Assembly: GCA_964393615.1 (NCBI GenBank)
Contig: CAYMUR010000037.1
Span: forward strand, 1 to 42,893
Direction of reading: 5' to 3'
From: CAYMUR01 sp964393615
GTDB taxonomy: Bacteria; Planctomycetota; Planctomycetia; Pirellulales; Pirellulaceae
DNA length: 42,893 nucleotides
Below, in pieces: positions 1 through 8,422 of this stretch (position 1 is the stretch's first letter; every line of letters starts with the position of its first letter). The notes beneath the pieces are model-generated. The model saw nothing but the letters and a program-made list of their open reading frames with translations. It did not search any database and was not told the DNA's origin. The translations under genes and the position numbers were made by a program.

Positions 1-83
1 GAGAGGGTGCCGCAATGACGCGCCGCGAAAACGTTCACAGAATGGCTGAAGCCAACAAGGCATTTGCTCATTTCGCTTGGTAA
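1..83 (+). CDS. rpsG: 30S ribosomal protein uS7 (S7), C-terminal end only
   Basis: The reading frame that starts at base 3 gives 26 residues ending in RMAEANKAFAHFAW and a TAA at 81-83. This is the conserved C-terminal tail of uS7 (typically HRMAEANKAFAHYRW), which binds 16S rRNA and initiates assembly of the small-subunit head. The rest of the gene lies outside the window. Its position just before fusA is the normal str-operon order rpsL-rpsG-fusA. Too little is present to judge anything else. Confidence 0.85.
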   Translation, partial: EGAAMTRRENVHRMAEANKAFAHFAW

Positions 84-142
84 TCCAAGATAAACTTTAG
101 GCGCCGCGCGGATATAGATCTGTGTGGCGTTTCTTATGCGCC

Positions 143-2224
143 ATGGCACGAAAACTGGAAGAAATCCGTAATATTGGTATCATCGCACACATTGATGCGG
201 GAAAGACTACCGTTACGGAACGGATGCTCTTTTACAGCGGCTCGAAGCATCGAGTGGGTGCAGTGGATAAGGGAACGACCACAACGGATAACGATCCGGA
301 GGAGCAGGATCGTGGGATCACCATCTATTCAGCGTGTGTCACGTTTCCCTGGAGAGATGTCACGGTCAATCTGATCGACACACCTGGGCATGTTGATTTT
401 ACAGCCGAGGTAGAACGTAGCTTGCGCGTGTTAGATGGTGGGGTCGTGGTGTTCAGTGCGCGTGAAGGTGTCGAAGCTCAAAGCGAAACGGTTTGGCGGC
501 AGGCGAATAAATATGCTGTGCCTCGGATTGCATTTATTAACAAACTGGACCGCGAAGGGGCTGATTTTGAACGCACCTTCGAAGAGATACGAGTTCGACT
601 CGTGGATAGTCAGCCGCTCGCTTTGCAAGTGCCGGTTGGCCAGGGACCAGCCCACACGCCTGACGCATTTCGTGGTGTCATCGATTTAATCGAAATGCAG
701 TTTTTGACTTTTTCAAACGATTCAGATGGTCGTGAAGTCTTGCGCCAGGAAATCCCCGAAGAAATACGTGCTTATGCCGATTTATGGCGTGAGGCGATGC
801 TCGATTGCTTGTTCGAATACAGTGACGAGTTGATGGAACTGGCCTTGCAGGAAGAAGCATTGCCCACAGCGTTAATTCGCAGTGTTATCCGACAGGCGAC
901 GTTGGCTCACCAGATCCAGCCTCTGTTTTGTGGATCGGCGCTGCATGCAATGGGTGTGCAGCCGTTACTTGATGCTGTCGCTGAATTTCTGCCGAGTCCT
1001 GCCGACAAGCCCCCTGTCACAGGGGTACTACCGGGGAAGCCTGAAAAGATTTTGCGGCGGGAAGCGAGCGCAGAAGAGCCACTTTGTGGCCTCGTGTTTA
1101 AGATTTTGCCAGCCAAGACTGGTGATCTCTATTGGATACGCCTCTATTCGGGAACGCTGAAATCAAATACACGAGTTTTCATTCCTGGTAAGGACAAGAA
1201 AGAAAATGTGTCACAATTGTGGCATATCCATTCCACGAAAAAGGAGGAGCAGGTAAACGCTATCGAATGCGGAGATATTGTTGGTGTGGTCGGAATGCGA
1301 CATGCGGTGACGGGTGATACGATTTGTGACGCCAAGCAACCTATTTTGCTTGAAAGTATCACGTTTCCCGAAACCGTGATTTCGATGGCGATTGAACCGG
1401 AGACCACCACGGATCGTAAAAAACTCGCGGAAACCCTGGCCATGCTGAAACGCCAAGATCCCACCTTTCAAGCCCAGGAAAACGAGGAAACGGGCCAGAC
1501 TTTGATCAGCGGAATGGGGGAATTGCACTTGGAAGTGATCAAGCACAAGCTTTTACGCGACTTCGATCTGAATGTAAAAGTCCATAAACCACGCGTCAAC
1601 TACCGTGAGACAATTGGCAAGAAAGTCGAGGTAGTGGGTCGATGTAACCGGCAGCTAGGTGGTCAGCAATTGTTTGCCAGTTTAAAGATTGTGATGGAAC
1701 CGGACGAACAGGTTTCTACGGTACGGGTTACCAGTCGTTGTTCTCTGGAAGAGATTCCCGGTGAATGGATATCGGTGGTTTTAGAAGAGTTAAAAGTACG
1801 AAGTGAAGGAGGAGGTTTAATTGGTGGTTTTCCTCTGATGAAGATGAAAATCACAATAACCGGTGGCGAAGTCCAGGAACCTGGATCAACGGATGTAGCA
1901 TTTCGGATTGCCGCTGGAGAGGCGTTCGAGATCGGACTACGGGAAGCAGGGGTGGTTTTGTTAGAGCCGTTGATGAAACTCGATATCAGCACCCCTGACG
2001 AGTACCTGGGAGAATTTGTCGGAGATCTACAGCAGCGACGCTCTATTATTGCCCGCACAGATCATCGGGGCGACCGAGCCTTAATTGAGGCGCACGTACC
2101 ATTGGCGGAAATGTTGCATTATTCCAGTGCCATGCGAAGCCTCAGCCAAGGTCGGGCTGATTGTTCGATGGAACCGCTAAAATATGCTGCCGCTCCTGCT
2201 GAAATAGTGCAGAGTTTTGTCTAA
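143..2224 (+). CDS. fusA: Elongation factor G
   Basis: Translational GTPase that drives tRNA-mRNA translocation and, in some paralogues, ribosome recycling. With the ATG at 143 the protein is 693 residues, the usual EF-G length, beginning MARKLEEIRNIGIIAHIDAG. Visible G motifs are the P-loop HIDAGKTT (residues 17-23), RGITI, DTPGH (79-83) and NKLD (133-136), followed by domains II-V through to the C-terminus. An in-frame GTG at 122 would add seven residues with no family match, so it is not used. The gene follows rpsG by 59 bp. The switch region (TTTTDNDPEEQDRGITIYSACVTFPW) resembles the mitochondrial EF-G2 / spd-EFG group as much as classical EF-G, so which EF-G subfamily this is remains open. 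tuf does not follow it. Confidence 0.95.
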   Translation: MARKLEEIRNIGIIAHIDAGKTTVTERMLFYSGSKHRVGAVDKGTTTTDNDPEEQDRGITIYSACVTFPWRDVTVNLIDTPGHVDFTAEVERSLRVLDGGVVVFSAREGVEAQSETVWRQANKYAVPRIAFINKLDREGADFERTFEEIRVRLVDSQPLALQVPVGQGPAHTPDAFRGVIDLIEMQFLTFSNDSDGREVLRQEIPEEIRAYADLWREAMLDCLFEYSDELMELALQEEALPTALIRSVIRQATLAHQIQPLFCGSALHAMGVQPLLDAVAEFLPSPADKPPVTGVLPGKPEKILRREASAEEPLCGLVFKILPAKTGDLYWIRLYSGTLKSNTRVFIPGKDKKENVSQLWHIHSTKKEEQVNAIECGDIVGVVGMRHAVTGDTICDAKQPILLESITFPETVISMAIEPETTTDRKKLAETLAMLKRQDPTFQAQENEETGQTLISGMGELHLEVIKHKLLRDFDLNVKVHKPRVNYRETIGKKVEVVGRCNRQLGGQQLFASLKIVMEPDEQVSTVRVTSRCSLEEIPGEWISVVLEELKVRSEGGGLIGGFPLMKMKITITGGEVQEPGSTDVAFRIAAGEAFEIGLREAGVVLLEPLMKLDISTPDEYLGEFVGDLQQRRSIIARTDHRGDRALIEAHVPLAEMLHYSSAMRSLSQGRADCSMEPLKYAAAPAEIVQSFV

Positions 2225-2262
2225 GCGGTCCACCGTGGTGAGCTCGCCAGATCTAAAATTCA

Positions 2263-2286
2263 CCCCTGATCCACTTTGGTGAGGGG
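2263..2286 (+). terminator. Possible hairpin downstream of fusA
   Basis: The arms CCCCT/AGGGG and CCAC/GGTG pair around a TTT loop, with a three-base GAT bulge on the left side. It lies 38 bp after the fusA stop. No U-tract follows, so intrinsic termination is uncertain. It could instead be a transcript-end or processing structure. Confidence 0.3.
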
Positions 2287-2460
2287 GCCTTCAAGCCAGA
2301 AGGGGGCGGTTGGGTTCTGAATGAAGCCAATAAAGCCTTGTTTTTCGGAGATTTTTCACCTTTGAACCCCTGTAAATATTGCCTTATCCTGACAAACGTT
2401 CCTCAAGACTCCCAGGGGGCATTTTTTTCTTTTATTCCAGAAAAACTCTTCGAAAGGCGG

Positions 2461-2489
2461 TTGACGCTTTCTACTCAGATTCCTACCAT
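2461..2489 (+). promoter_or_regulatory. Candidate sigma70 promoter for the rpsJ (S10) operon
   Basis: TTGACG at 2461-2466, a 17-bp spacer, and TACCAT at 2484-2489. The -35 matches consensus at five of six positions and the -10 at four of six. Transcription would start near 2496, leaving a leader of about 250 nt before rpsJ. Position and spacing support it; there is no experimental evidence. Confidence 0.45.
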
Positions 2490-2745
2490 GGTTAGTTTCC
2501 CAATCAGGCCGTGTTGGCCTGGGGTTGGTGCGTAGAACTCATGCTGTGAACAAGGGGCTGAGACTATTTTGTCCCCAGTTCATGGTGAAGCTTTATGTCC
2601 GACCGAAGTAGGGATCAGGCATGTGGTGTCGTTTTGAATCCTTCCAAATTGATTCCGTGAGTAGGCGTTAGTTGGGTAGGAATTAGTTCAAACGTGGCAC
2701 CGAGGATCTCAACCAGTTCCTTTATTCATCAACAGGGAGTGAACT

Positions 2746-3063
2746 TTGTCGGCGGAGGTCATTCGAATACGAATGGAAGCTTACGACCACTCGGTCCTTG
2801 ACCAGAGTGCTCAGGATATTGTTGATACAGCAAAACGAACCCATTCAGAGGTACATGGGCCGATTCCGCTGCCGACCCGTATAGAACGGTATACGGTTTT
2901 GTCGGGTCCGAATATTGACAAGAAAGCACGGCAGCAATTTGAGATACGTACGCACAAGCGCTTGATTGATATTGTTCAGGCAACAGCCAAGACTATCGAA
3001 GCCCTGAATAAATTGAGTCTGCCGGCGGGTGTGGATATCAAGATTAAGGCTTCGGCGCAGTAG
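2746..3063 (+). CDS. rpsJ: 30S ribosomal protein uS10 (S10)
   Basis: Protein of the 30S head and also the NusE subunit in antitermination complexes. It has 105 residues, the normal length, with the family signature PLPTRIERYTVLSGPNIDKK in the long loop and an EIRTHKRLIDI segment. The start is a rare TTG at 2746, chosen because GGGAG sits six bases upstream (2735-2739) and the N-terminus then aligns with the family (AEVIRIRMEAYDH). It opens the S10 operon. A 234-bp gap before rplC is longer than usual for this operon. Confidence 0.93.
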   Translation: MSAEVIRIRMEAYDHSVLDQSAQDIVDTAKRTHSEVHGPIPLPTRIERYTVLSGPNIDKKARQQFEIRTHKRLIDIVQATAKTIEALNKLSLPAGVDIKIKASAQ

Positions 3064-3297
3064 CAACTTTTGTAGTGTGAATGGATTTTGGCGGGTCAGT
3101 GAGTGGAAAGGATAAGCCTTTTAAGCTTCACAGGTGAGAAGCCGTTAAATCCGTTCAAGAGATAAACGATCGTCTTATCAGCGAATTCCAATTACACTCG
3201 GATTTACTGTATGTAACGGACGCTCGTCAGGTAATCTGAAAGGGTGTGATTCACTTTTTCAATATCCTGCCAGCGACAGACCATAGGATGAACGACG

Positions 3298-3984
3298 ATG
3301 CCCAAAGGTATACTCGGCCGAAAGGTTGGGATGACACAATTGTATGACGACGACGGTAGTGCCGTTCCCGTTACGGTAATCGAAGCGGGTCCGTGTCATA
3401 TCTTGCAGTTGCGGACAACCGATCGAGACGGATATGAGGCAGTCCAGTTAGGTTTCCGTGATCGTCCGCGAAACCGTGCAACGCGAAGTCACCGTGGTCA
3501 TGTAGCAAAGCTTTCTAGCAAACGTTCTAGAACCCAGGTAGCTGCTGGGGTGGAACCAACTCCCAAGGCTGGCTGCGAGCCCAAGCACTTTACGCAAGAA
3601 TTGCGTGGGTCGATCGAAGGTTTTGATGTCGGTCAAGAGATTAAGGTTGGTGACTTGGCTGATGTGCTGGCGGTTGACGTGGTTGGGACCAGCAAGGGGC
3701 GTGGTTTCGCTGGTGTCATGAAGCGGCATAATTTTTCCGGTCAGAGGGCTACCCATGGAGTCAAGAAAGTTCATCGGCATGCCGGTGGAACGGGTTGTAG
3801 TGCTTCGCCTTCCAGGGTTTTCAAGGGGCGCCGGATGGCTGGTCAGTACGGCAATTCTCGTGTGACGGTTCGAAATTTAAAGATTTATAAGGTTGACGAG
3901 GAAAATAACTTATTGATCCTGCGTGGTGCCATTCCTGGGCCCAACGGGGGCTATGTCGTTGTTCGCGAAACGAATAAAGTCTGA
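3298..3984 (+). CDS. rplC: 50S ribosomal protein uL3 (L3)
   Basis: Early-assembly 50S protein whose central loop reaches toward the peptidyl transferase centre. It has 228 residues. The N-terminus (GILGRKVGMTQLYDDDG) and the core motif of the central extension (GTSKGRGFAGVMKRHNFSGQ, then THGVKKVHRHAGGTGCSASPSRVFKG) are typical of uL3. The ATG at 3298 is preceded by AGGA at 3285-3288. A longer-than-average basic segment lies at about residues 54-95. It is followed by rplD after only 3 bp, so the two are surely co-transcribed. Confidence 0.95.
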   Translation: MPKGILGRKVGMTQLYDDDGSAVPVTVIEAGPCHILQLRTTDRDGYEAVQLGFRDRPRNRATRSHRGHVAKLSSKRSRTQVAAGVEPTPKAGCEPKHFTQELRGSIEGFDVGQEIKVGDLADVLAVDVVGTSKGRGFAGVMKRHNFSGQRATHGVKKVHRHAGGTGCSASPSRVFKGRRMAGQYGNSRVTVRNLKIYKVDEENNLLILRGAIPGPNGGYVVVRETNKV

Positions 3985-3987
3985 TTT

Positions 3988-4662
3988 ATGACTGAACTGA
4001 ATGTTTACGATCGAAACGGGAAGGCAGTTGGCAAGTATACGATTGACTTGGCCAAGCTGGCTCCCCGAATCAACAAGCAGTTGTTGCACGATGCTGCGGT
4101 CATGTATCAGGCAAACCTACGCAGTGGGTCGTCGAAAACAAAGGATCGAGGAGAAGTTTCGGGGTCGACCGGAAAATTGTACCGCCAGAAAGGTACTGGT
4201 AACGCACGTGCCGGGTCGCGCCGTAGTGGTGTTCGCCGTGGGGGTGGGCATATTCACGCGTTGCGACCGCGAAAGTATGCCTATCGGCTGCCCCGAAAGG
4301 CATTGCAGTTGGCAACTCGCATGGCGATTGCCTCAAAGATCCGGGATGACGAAATTGTTGTGGTCGATGAGTTGGTTTTTGAGGAGCCACAGACAAGTGA
4401 AATGGTGTCCATTCTGTCAGCACTTGGATTGGATGGTGCAAGCACGTTGGTGGCGACTGAGGAACATGATTTGAATGTTTACAAAAGTGCGCGGAATATT
4501 TCCCGGGTAACGATTGCAGCGGTCAGTGACCTGAATGCACTCTCGGTTCTGAAGCCTCGCAAGATTCTGCTGACCAAGGCGGCTATGGATATAATCAAGG
4601 GTGGGATGAGTCGCGAGGGTGGTACTAATGGTGATGGTGCCGATGGAGGCGGAGATGACTAG
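3988..4662 (+). CDS. rplD: 50S ribosomal protein uL4 (L4)
   Basis: 23S rRNA-binding protein whose loop lines the nascent-chain exit tunnel; in enterobacteria it also represses its own operon. It has 224 residues. The tunnel-loop region is clear: KLYRQKGTGNARAGSRRSGV followed by RRGGGHIHALRPRKYAYRLP. The C-terminus ends in a Gly/Asp-rich low-complexity tail (residues about 208-224, GGTNGDGADGGGDD) beyond the normal fold. It begins 3 bp after rplC. A 130-bp T-rich gap separates it from rplW. Confidence 0.95.
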   Translation: MTELNVYDRNGKAVGKYTIDLAKLAPRINKQLLHDAAVMYQANLRSGSSKTKDRGEVSGSTGKLYRQKGTGNARAGSRRSGVRRGGGHIHALRPRKYAYRLPRKALQLATRMAIASKIRDDEIVVVDELVFEEPQTSEMVSILSALGLDGASTLVATEEHDLNVYKSARNISRVTIAAVSDLNALSVLKPRKILLTKAAMDIIKGGMSREGGTNGDGADGGGDD

Positions 4663-4792
4663 GGTGTGTTGCCTTTGTTGGGCGCTGGCCCCGAATATGG
4701 GCTGGGTGGGTTGTGAAGCGAAGAAGATTTTCAAAAAATGATGTTGTTTTTTTGGTTTAGTTGGCAGGGTAGTTGATTGTCAGGACAAGCGG

Positions 4793-5125
4793 ATGCGACG
4801 TAACACGCAGCAAATCATTGGGCAGGGCAAGAAGACTAAATTGGTTCTTGAACCTTATCAAGTCATTTTGCGGCCCTTGGTGACGGAAAAGGGCATGCGG
4901 CGTTCGCATCGTGACAATCAGTATGCATTTGAGGTCAATCCTTTAGCGACCAAGATTGACATCCGCCGTTCCGTAGAGAGTTTGTTTGATGTCAAGGTAA
5001 CGAAGGTTTGTACGCAAACGCGTCAGGGGAAGTCGCGACGCTATAAATTTCGATATGGTAAGACAAAGGCCTGGAAAAAAGCAATTGTGACGTTAGATTC
5101 CGAGGATCGCATTAACTTCTTCTAA
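4793..5125 (+). CDS. rplW: 50S ribosomal protein uL23 (L23)
   Basis: Protein at the tunnel exit, docking site for trigger factor and SRP. It has 110 residues including a basic N-terminal extension of about 18 residues before the conserved start of the fold (LEPYQVILRPLVTEKG). The motif NQYAFEVNPLATKIDIRRSVESLF and the basic Q-G-K-rich loop are characteristic. The ATG at 4793 has AGGA ten bases upstream. It is followed by rplB after 25 bp. Confidence 0.93.
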   Translation: MRRNTQQIIGQGKKTKLVLEPYQVILRPLVTEKGMRRSHRDNQYAFEVNPLATKIDIRRSVESLFDVKVTKVCTQTRQGKSRRYKFRYGKTKAWKKAIVTLDSEDRINFF

Positions 5126-5150
5126 AAGTAGAAGGCCAAAGAAAACCGAG

Positions 5151-6005
5151 ATGGGTATACGACGTTACAAACCGACTTCACCTGGCAGGCGTGGTGCCAC
5201 CGTCAGTGATTTTGCTGACTTGACCGTTGCGACTAAACCGGAAAAAAAACTGCTCCGTCCGTTGTGTAAGAAAGGTGGGCGCAATAATCAGGGTAAGATC
5301 ACAGTCCGCCATCGGGGTGGGGGTCACAAGCGTCAGTATCGCGTGATCGATTTCCGTCGTGACAAGGATGGTGTACCGGCTCGTGTGGCGTCGGTGCAGT
5401 ACGATCCAAACCGAAGTGCCAGAATTGCGCTATTGCATTATGTGGATGGAGAGAAGCGATACATTATAGCTCCCGATGGGTTGGTGGTGGGGCAAATGAT
5501 TGAGAGTGGTCCTGAGTCACCGCCGTCGGTCGGCAATTGCCTGCCGCTGGCAAGGGTGCCGTTAGGGTCCAATGTCCATAATATTGAATTACAGCCCGGC
5601 CGTGGTGCGGCCATGTGTCGTAGTGCCGGGTCGAGTGCCACGTTGGTGGCTCGTGAGGCTGAATGGGCGCAGTTGAATTTACCAAGTGGTGAAATCCGAC
5701 GTGTCCCGTCTGCCTGTCGTGCCACGATTGGATCGGTAGGAAACTCGGACCACATGGGAATCGTCTATGGCAAGGCTGGGCGACGGCGATGGCTGGGGCG
5801 TCGGCCTCATGTGCGTGGTACTGCGATGAATCCCGTGGATCATCCGCATGGTGGTGGTGAGGGCCGGACGAAGGGTGGGCGGCATCCAGTGAGTCCGTCG
5901 GGAAAACCTGCCAAGGGTGGTTCGACGCGACAAAAGCGAAAACCTTCCAATGCGGCGATCGTTCGACGGAGAAGGTCAAAGCGATACGGCCAGTTAACAA
6001 AATAA
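5151..6005 (+). CDS. rplB: 50S ribosomal protein uL2 (L2)
   Basis: Largest conserved 50S protein, needed for subunit joining and peptidyl-transferase-centre structure. It has 284 residues, slightly longer than the usual 273-277. Signatures are RRYKPTSPGRR at the N-terminus, GRNNQGKITVRHRGGGHKRQ, and the highly conserved C-terminal loop MNPVDHPHGGGEGRTKGGRH with its essential histidine. It ends in a basic tail RRRRSKRYGQLTK. It sits in the standard S10 order between rplW and rpsS. Confidence 0.96.
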   Translation: MGIRRYKPTSPGRRGATVSDFADLTVATKPEKKLLRPLCKKGGRNNQGKITVRHRGGGHKRQYRVIDFRRDKDGVPARVASVQYDPNRSARIALLHYVDGEKRYIIAPDGLVVGQMIESGPESPPSVGNCLPLARVPLGSNVHNIELQPGRGAAMCRSAGSSATLVAREAEWAQLNLPSGEIRRVPSACRATIGSVGNSDHMGIVYGKAGRRRWLGRRPHVRGTAMNPVDHPHGGGEGRTKGGRHPVSPSGKPAKGGSTRQKRKPSNAAIVRRRRSKRYGQLTK

Positions 6006-6127
6006 TTCAAGAGAGCGTGGGGGTATGCGGCAGGTTGTGGTGTAGTGGCGTAAAAAGCAAGAGGTTTTGATTTTACGACGTGTAGTTTCCATGGCAACGA
6101 GTGATCACTGGAGAGTGGGCGGTTTTC

Positions 6128-6397
6128 ATGTCACGGTCATTAAAAAAAGGGCCTTTCGTCGACGTTAAGTTGTACGAAAAGGTTCAGAAACTGGATTCAT
6201 TGGGGCGTAAGGATCCGATTCGTACATGGGCCCGTGCTTGCACCGTTGTGCCAGAGTTTGTGGGGCACACGTTTATGGTTCATAACGGCAAACAGCATTT
6301 GAAGGTTTTTGTAACCGAGGAAATGGTTGGTCATAAGCTTGGTGAATTTGCTCCCACGCGTGTTTTTCGGGGGCATGGCGGCAAAGGAAAGCGCTAA
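6128..6397 (+). CDS. rpsS: 30S ribosomal protein uS19 (S19)
   Basis: Protein of the 30S head near the A-site finger. The ATG at 6128 gives the universal uS19 N-terminus MSRSLKKGPFVD and an 89-residue protein of normal length. The in-frame ATG at 6101 would add nine residues with no family match and is rejected. Other signatures are WARACTVVPEFVGHTFMVHNG and LGEFAPTRVFRGHG. It is followed by rplV after 12 bp. Confidence 0.95.
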   Translation: MSRSLKKGPFVDVKLYEKVQKLDSLGRKDPIRTWARACTVVPEFVGHTFMVHNGKQHLKVFVTEEMVGHKLGEFAPTRVFRGHGGKGKR

Positions 6398-6409
6398 GGG
6401 TGGAAGGTT

Positions 6410-6808
6410 ATGGGTTTTAAGGCTTCACATCGCTATGCTCGTATTAGTGCCAGAAAAGTTCGGCCGCTGGCGGATATGGTGCGCGGCAAGTTCGCAGATG
6501 ACGCTTTGGCAATTTTGCGGTTTCAGCCGCAACGAGGGGCAAGATTGCTCGAAAAAGTAATTAAGAGTGCTTTGGGTAATGCTCAGGACCCGGATCGGAC
6601 TCGAAGTCAGAGTGTGGATCTCAAGAAGCTTGTCGTTTCGGATGCGCGTGTTGATGGTGGTCCGATGTTCAAGCGAATGCGGCCTCGTGCACGCGGCATG
6701 GCACATGTCATTAAAAAACGGATGGCTCATATACACGTTGAATTGGATGATCCCGATCAGCCGTTTGTCGAAGAGGGTGCTGCGGGGGGGCAGCAGGTAG
6801 CAACATAG
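6410..6808 (+). CDS. rplV: 50S ribosomal protein uL22 (L22)
   Basis: Tunnel-lining 23S rRNA-binding protein. It has 132 residues, compared with about 110 in E. coli. The core runs ASHRYARISARKVRPLADMV, then the beta-hairpin with DARVDGGPMFKRMRPRARGMA, then HIHVELD. About 20 residues beyond the fold form an acidic/Gly-Gln tail (DPDQPFVEEGAAGGQQVAT). A good GGAAGG ribosome-binding site precedes the ATG. Confidence 0.94.
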   Translation: MGFKASHRYARISARKVRPLADMVRGKFADDALAILRFQPQRGARLLEKVIKSALGNAQDPDRTRSQSVDLKKLVVSDARVDGGPMFKRMRPRARGMAHVIKKRMAHIHVELDDPDQPFVEEGAAGGQQVAT

Positions 6809-6870
6809 CTGTTTGATTGATTATTGGAACGATCAGGTCAGTTGAAAAAAGGCAGAAAGTAGATAGTCAT

Positions 6871-7584
6871 ATGGGTCAGAAAGTTAATCCGATTGGATTT
6901 CGGACGGGAGTTGTTCGGGATTGGCAAAGCCGTTGGTATGCATCCAAGCAGGACTTTTCTGGGCTGCTGTTGGAAGACTACCGTTTGCGTCACTTCGTCA
7001 AGAATCATCCCAATAAGCCCCAGTACCGTCAGGCAGGTGTGGACCGGGTTGAAATTGAGAGGACGCGTGACGAAGTTAAGGTGGTTTTACACGTTGCCCG
7101 TCCAGGGTTGATCATTGGTAAGAAGGGCCAGGAGATTGACCTGTTGCAAAATGAATTGCAGAATTTGATCGGGAGACGGGTCAATTTAAAGATTGAGGAG
7201 ATTAGCCGTCCGGAATTACAAGGTCAGTTGGTGGCGGAGGAAATTGCGACACAATTAGCGAAGCGTTCTAGTTTTCGTCGTACGATGAAGCGAACACTGG
7301 AGCAGACAATGGAGGCTGGGGCTAGAGGCATTAAGATACAGCTTTCAGGTCGATTGGGGGGCGCTGAAATGGCCCGCCGTGAGAAACAGATTGCCGGTTC
7401 GATCCCGCTCAGTACGTTGCGGGCCAAAATCGATTACGGGTTTACGGAGGCCCGCACGCCACAAGGTAATATTGGCGTTCAGGTTTGGATTAACCAGGGT
7501 ACCTACGAAGGAGATGGTGACGATGGCGATGATGCCGAAGCGGGTCAAGCACCGAAAATACCAAAGAGGACGTATAAAAGGTAA
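6871..7584 (+). CDS. rpsC: 30S ribosomal protein uS3 (S3)
   Basis: Protein at the mRNA entry channel with helicase function. The ATG at 6871 gives MGQKVNPIGFRTGV, the standard N-terminus; an upstream in-frame start at 6817 has no family support. Length is 237 residues. The KH domain has LIIGKKGQEIDLLQ, followed by the C-terminal domain (GAEMARREKQIAGSIPLSTLRAKIDYGF). The last 25 or so residues are an acidic run then a basic end (EGDGDDGDDAEAGQAPKIP, KRTYKR). The DNA of this tail also contains the ribosome-binding site and first 20 codons of rplP. Confidence 0.95.
   Translation: MGQKVNPIGFRTGVVRDWQSRWYASKQDFSGLLLEDYRLRHFVKNHPNKPQYRQAGVDRVEIERTRDEVKVVLHVARPGLIIGKKGQEIDLLQNELQNLIGRRVNLKIEEISRPELQGQLVAEEIATQLAKRSSFRRTMKRTLEQTMEAGARGIKIQLSGRLGGAEMARREKQIAGSIPLSTLRAKIDYGFTEARTPQGNIGVQVWINQGTYEGDGDDGDDAEAGQAPKIPKRTYKR
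7508..7513 (+). promoter_or_regulatory. Shine-Dalgarno of rplP inside rpsC
   Basis: AAGGAG nine bases before the ATG at 7523. It lies within the codons for the acidic tail of uS3, so ribosomes finishing rpsC pass directly over it. It decides the rplP start. Confidence 0.6.
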
Positions 7585-7939
7585 TGCGACTCGTGGTAAT
7601 CGGGTTGTGTTTGGAGACTTCGGGTTACAAGCCATCGAAGCAGGTTGGATCAGCGCGCAGACGATTGAGTCAGGTCGAATTGCGGCCCAGCAATACATAC
7701 GTGGTGAAGGTCGTTTGTACATTCGTATTTTTCCTCACAAGTCGATATCGTCAACGCCTTTGGAAACTCGAATGGGGAAAGGTAAGGGGGAGCCAGAGTT
7801 TTGGACCGCCGTTGTTCGGCCTGGTACCGTGTTATATGAGGTAGGTGGTGTGACTGAGGATGCGGCACGCGTCTGTTTTTCTCGGTTGGCCCACAAAATG
7901 CCACTTGCCTGCCGATTGGTAAAACGACGTTTGATGTAA
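7523..7939 (+). CDS. rplP: 50S ribosomal protein uL16 (L16)
   Basis: 50S protein needed for tRNA positioning at the A-site. The frame contains MPKRVKHRKYQRGRIKG, GFGLQ-like DFGLQAIEAGWI, RIAAQQYIRGEG, RIFPHKSISSTPLETRMGKG and a KPGT-like RPGTVLYEVGG, all uL16 signatures. The start at 7523 (MAMMPKRV, 138 residues) is preferred because AAGGAG lies at 7508-7513. ATGs at 7529 and 7532 are alternatives. Any of these starts lies inside rpsC, an overlap of 53-62 bp, which implies translational coupling. Confidence 0.93.
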   Translation: MAMMPKRVKHRKYQRGRIKGNATRGNRVVFGDFGLQAIEAGWISAQTIESGRIAAQQYIRGEGRLYIRIFPHKSISSTPLETRMGKGKGEPEFWTAVVRPGTVLYEVGGVTEDAARVCFSRLAHKMPLACRLVKRRLM

Positions 7940-8029
7940 TGGCAATCGTGATGTCATGGCAATGTGGATAGAAAGCTGCCGGATTTGTCAGGTAGTTGAG
8001 AGAGAGCGGTTAGCAGAAGGTTTGGTCAG

Positions 8030-8257
8030 ATGAGTAAGGCAACTGAATTACGCGACATGAGTGATGAGCAACTGGCGCTGACGCTAAAAGAGACGGGGGA
8101 CAACCTGTTTCATTTGCGCATTCAAGCCCAGACAGAACGATTGGATGCGCCCAGTGAGCTTCGCAGGCATCGGCGGACGATTGCTCGAATTAAGACTTTG
8201 CAGCGAGAGCGTCAGTCAAAGGCAGGCGAGAGTACTGATTCTTCTGCAAGTGAGTGA
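8030..8257 (+). CDS. rpmC: 50S ribosomal protein uL29 (L29)
   Basis: Small helical-hairpin protein near the tunnel exit. It has 75 residues with the family pattern ELRDMSDEQLALTLKET, NLFHLRIQAQT and a second helix RRHRRTIARIKTLQRER. About ten residues of Ser/Glu-rich tail (AGESTDSSASE) extend past the fold. A 90-bp gap separates it from rplP and a 165-bp AT-rich gap follows before rpsQ; that gap contains the short inverted repeat GCATCA-AA-TGATGC at 8349-8362. Confidence 0.9.
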   Translation: MSKATELRDMSDEQLALTLKETGDNLFHLRIQAQTERLDAPSELRRHRRTIARIKTLQRERQSKAGESTDSSASE

Positions 8258-8422
8258 TATTTTTCATTGAAAAAAAGCGAGATGGATGGATTAATGTTTG
8301 GTAGCAGAATGTATCAGATTTTAGTGAATTCCAGGATCTGATGTTGCGGCATCAAATGATGCATCCACATTCATTAGGTATAAAAAACTAACTTTTGTAA
8401 CACTTAGCCCTTTGAGATTGCC

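Larger units (their letters stand above)
2225..2745 (+). other. fusA-rpsJ intergenic leader (no gene seen)
   Basis: A 521-bp stretch between the str operon and the S10 operon, where many bacteria carry tuf. No convincing coding region was found: an open frame at 2338-2535 has no family resemblance and no ribosome-binding site. It holds a possible hairpin at 2263-2286 and a sigma70-like promoter at 2461-2489, both listed separately. The remainder is unassigned 5' leader of the rpsJ transcript, where autogenous control could act, but no specific element was recognised. Confidence 0.6.

Noticed and set aside
2338..2535. 65-codon open frame between fusA and rpsJ
   Set aside because: No family resemblance, no start signal, and it spans the candidate promoter.
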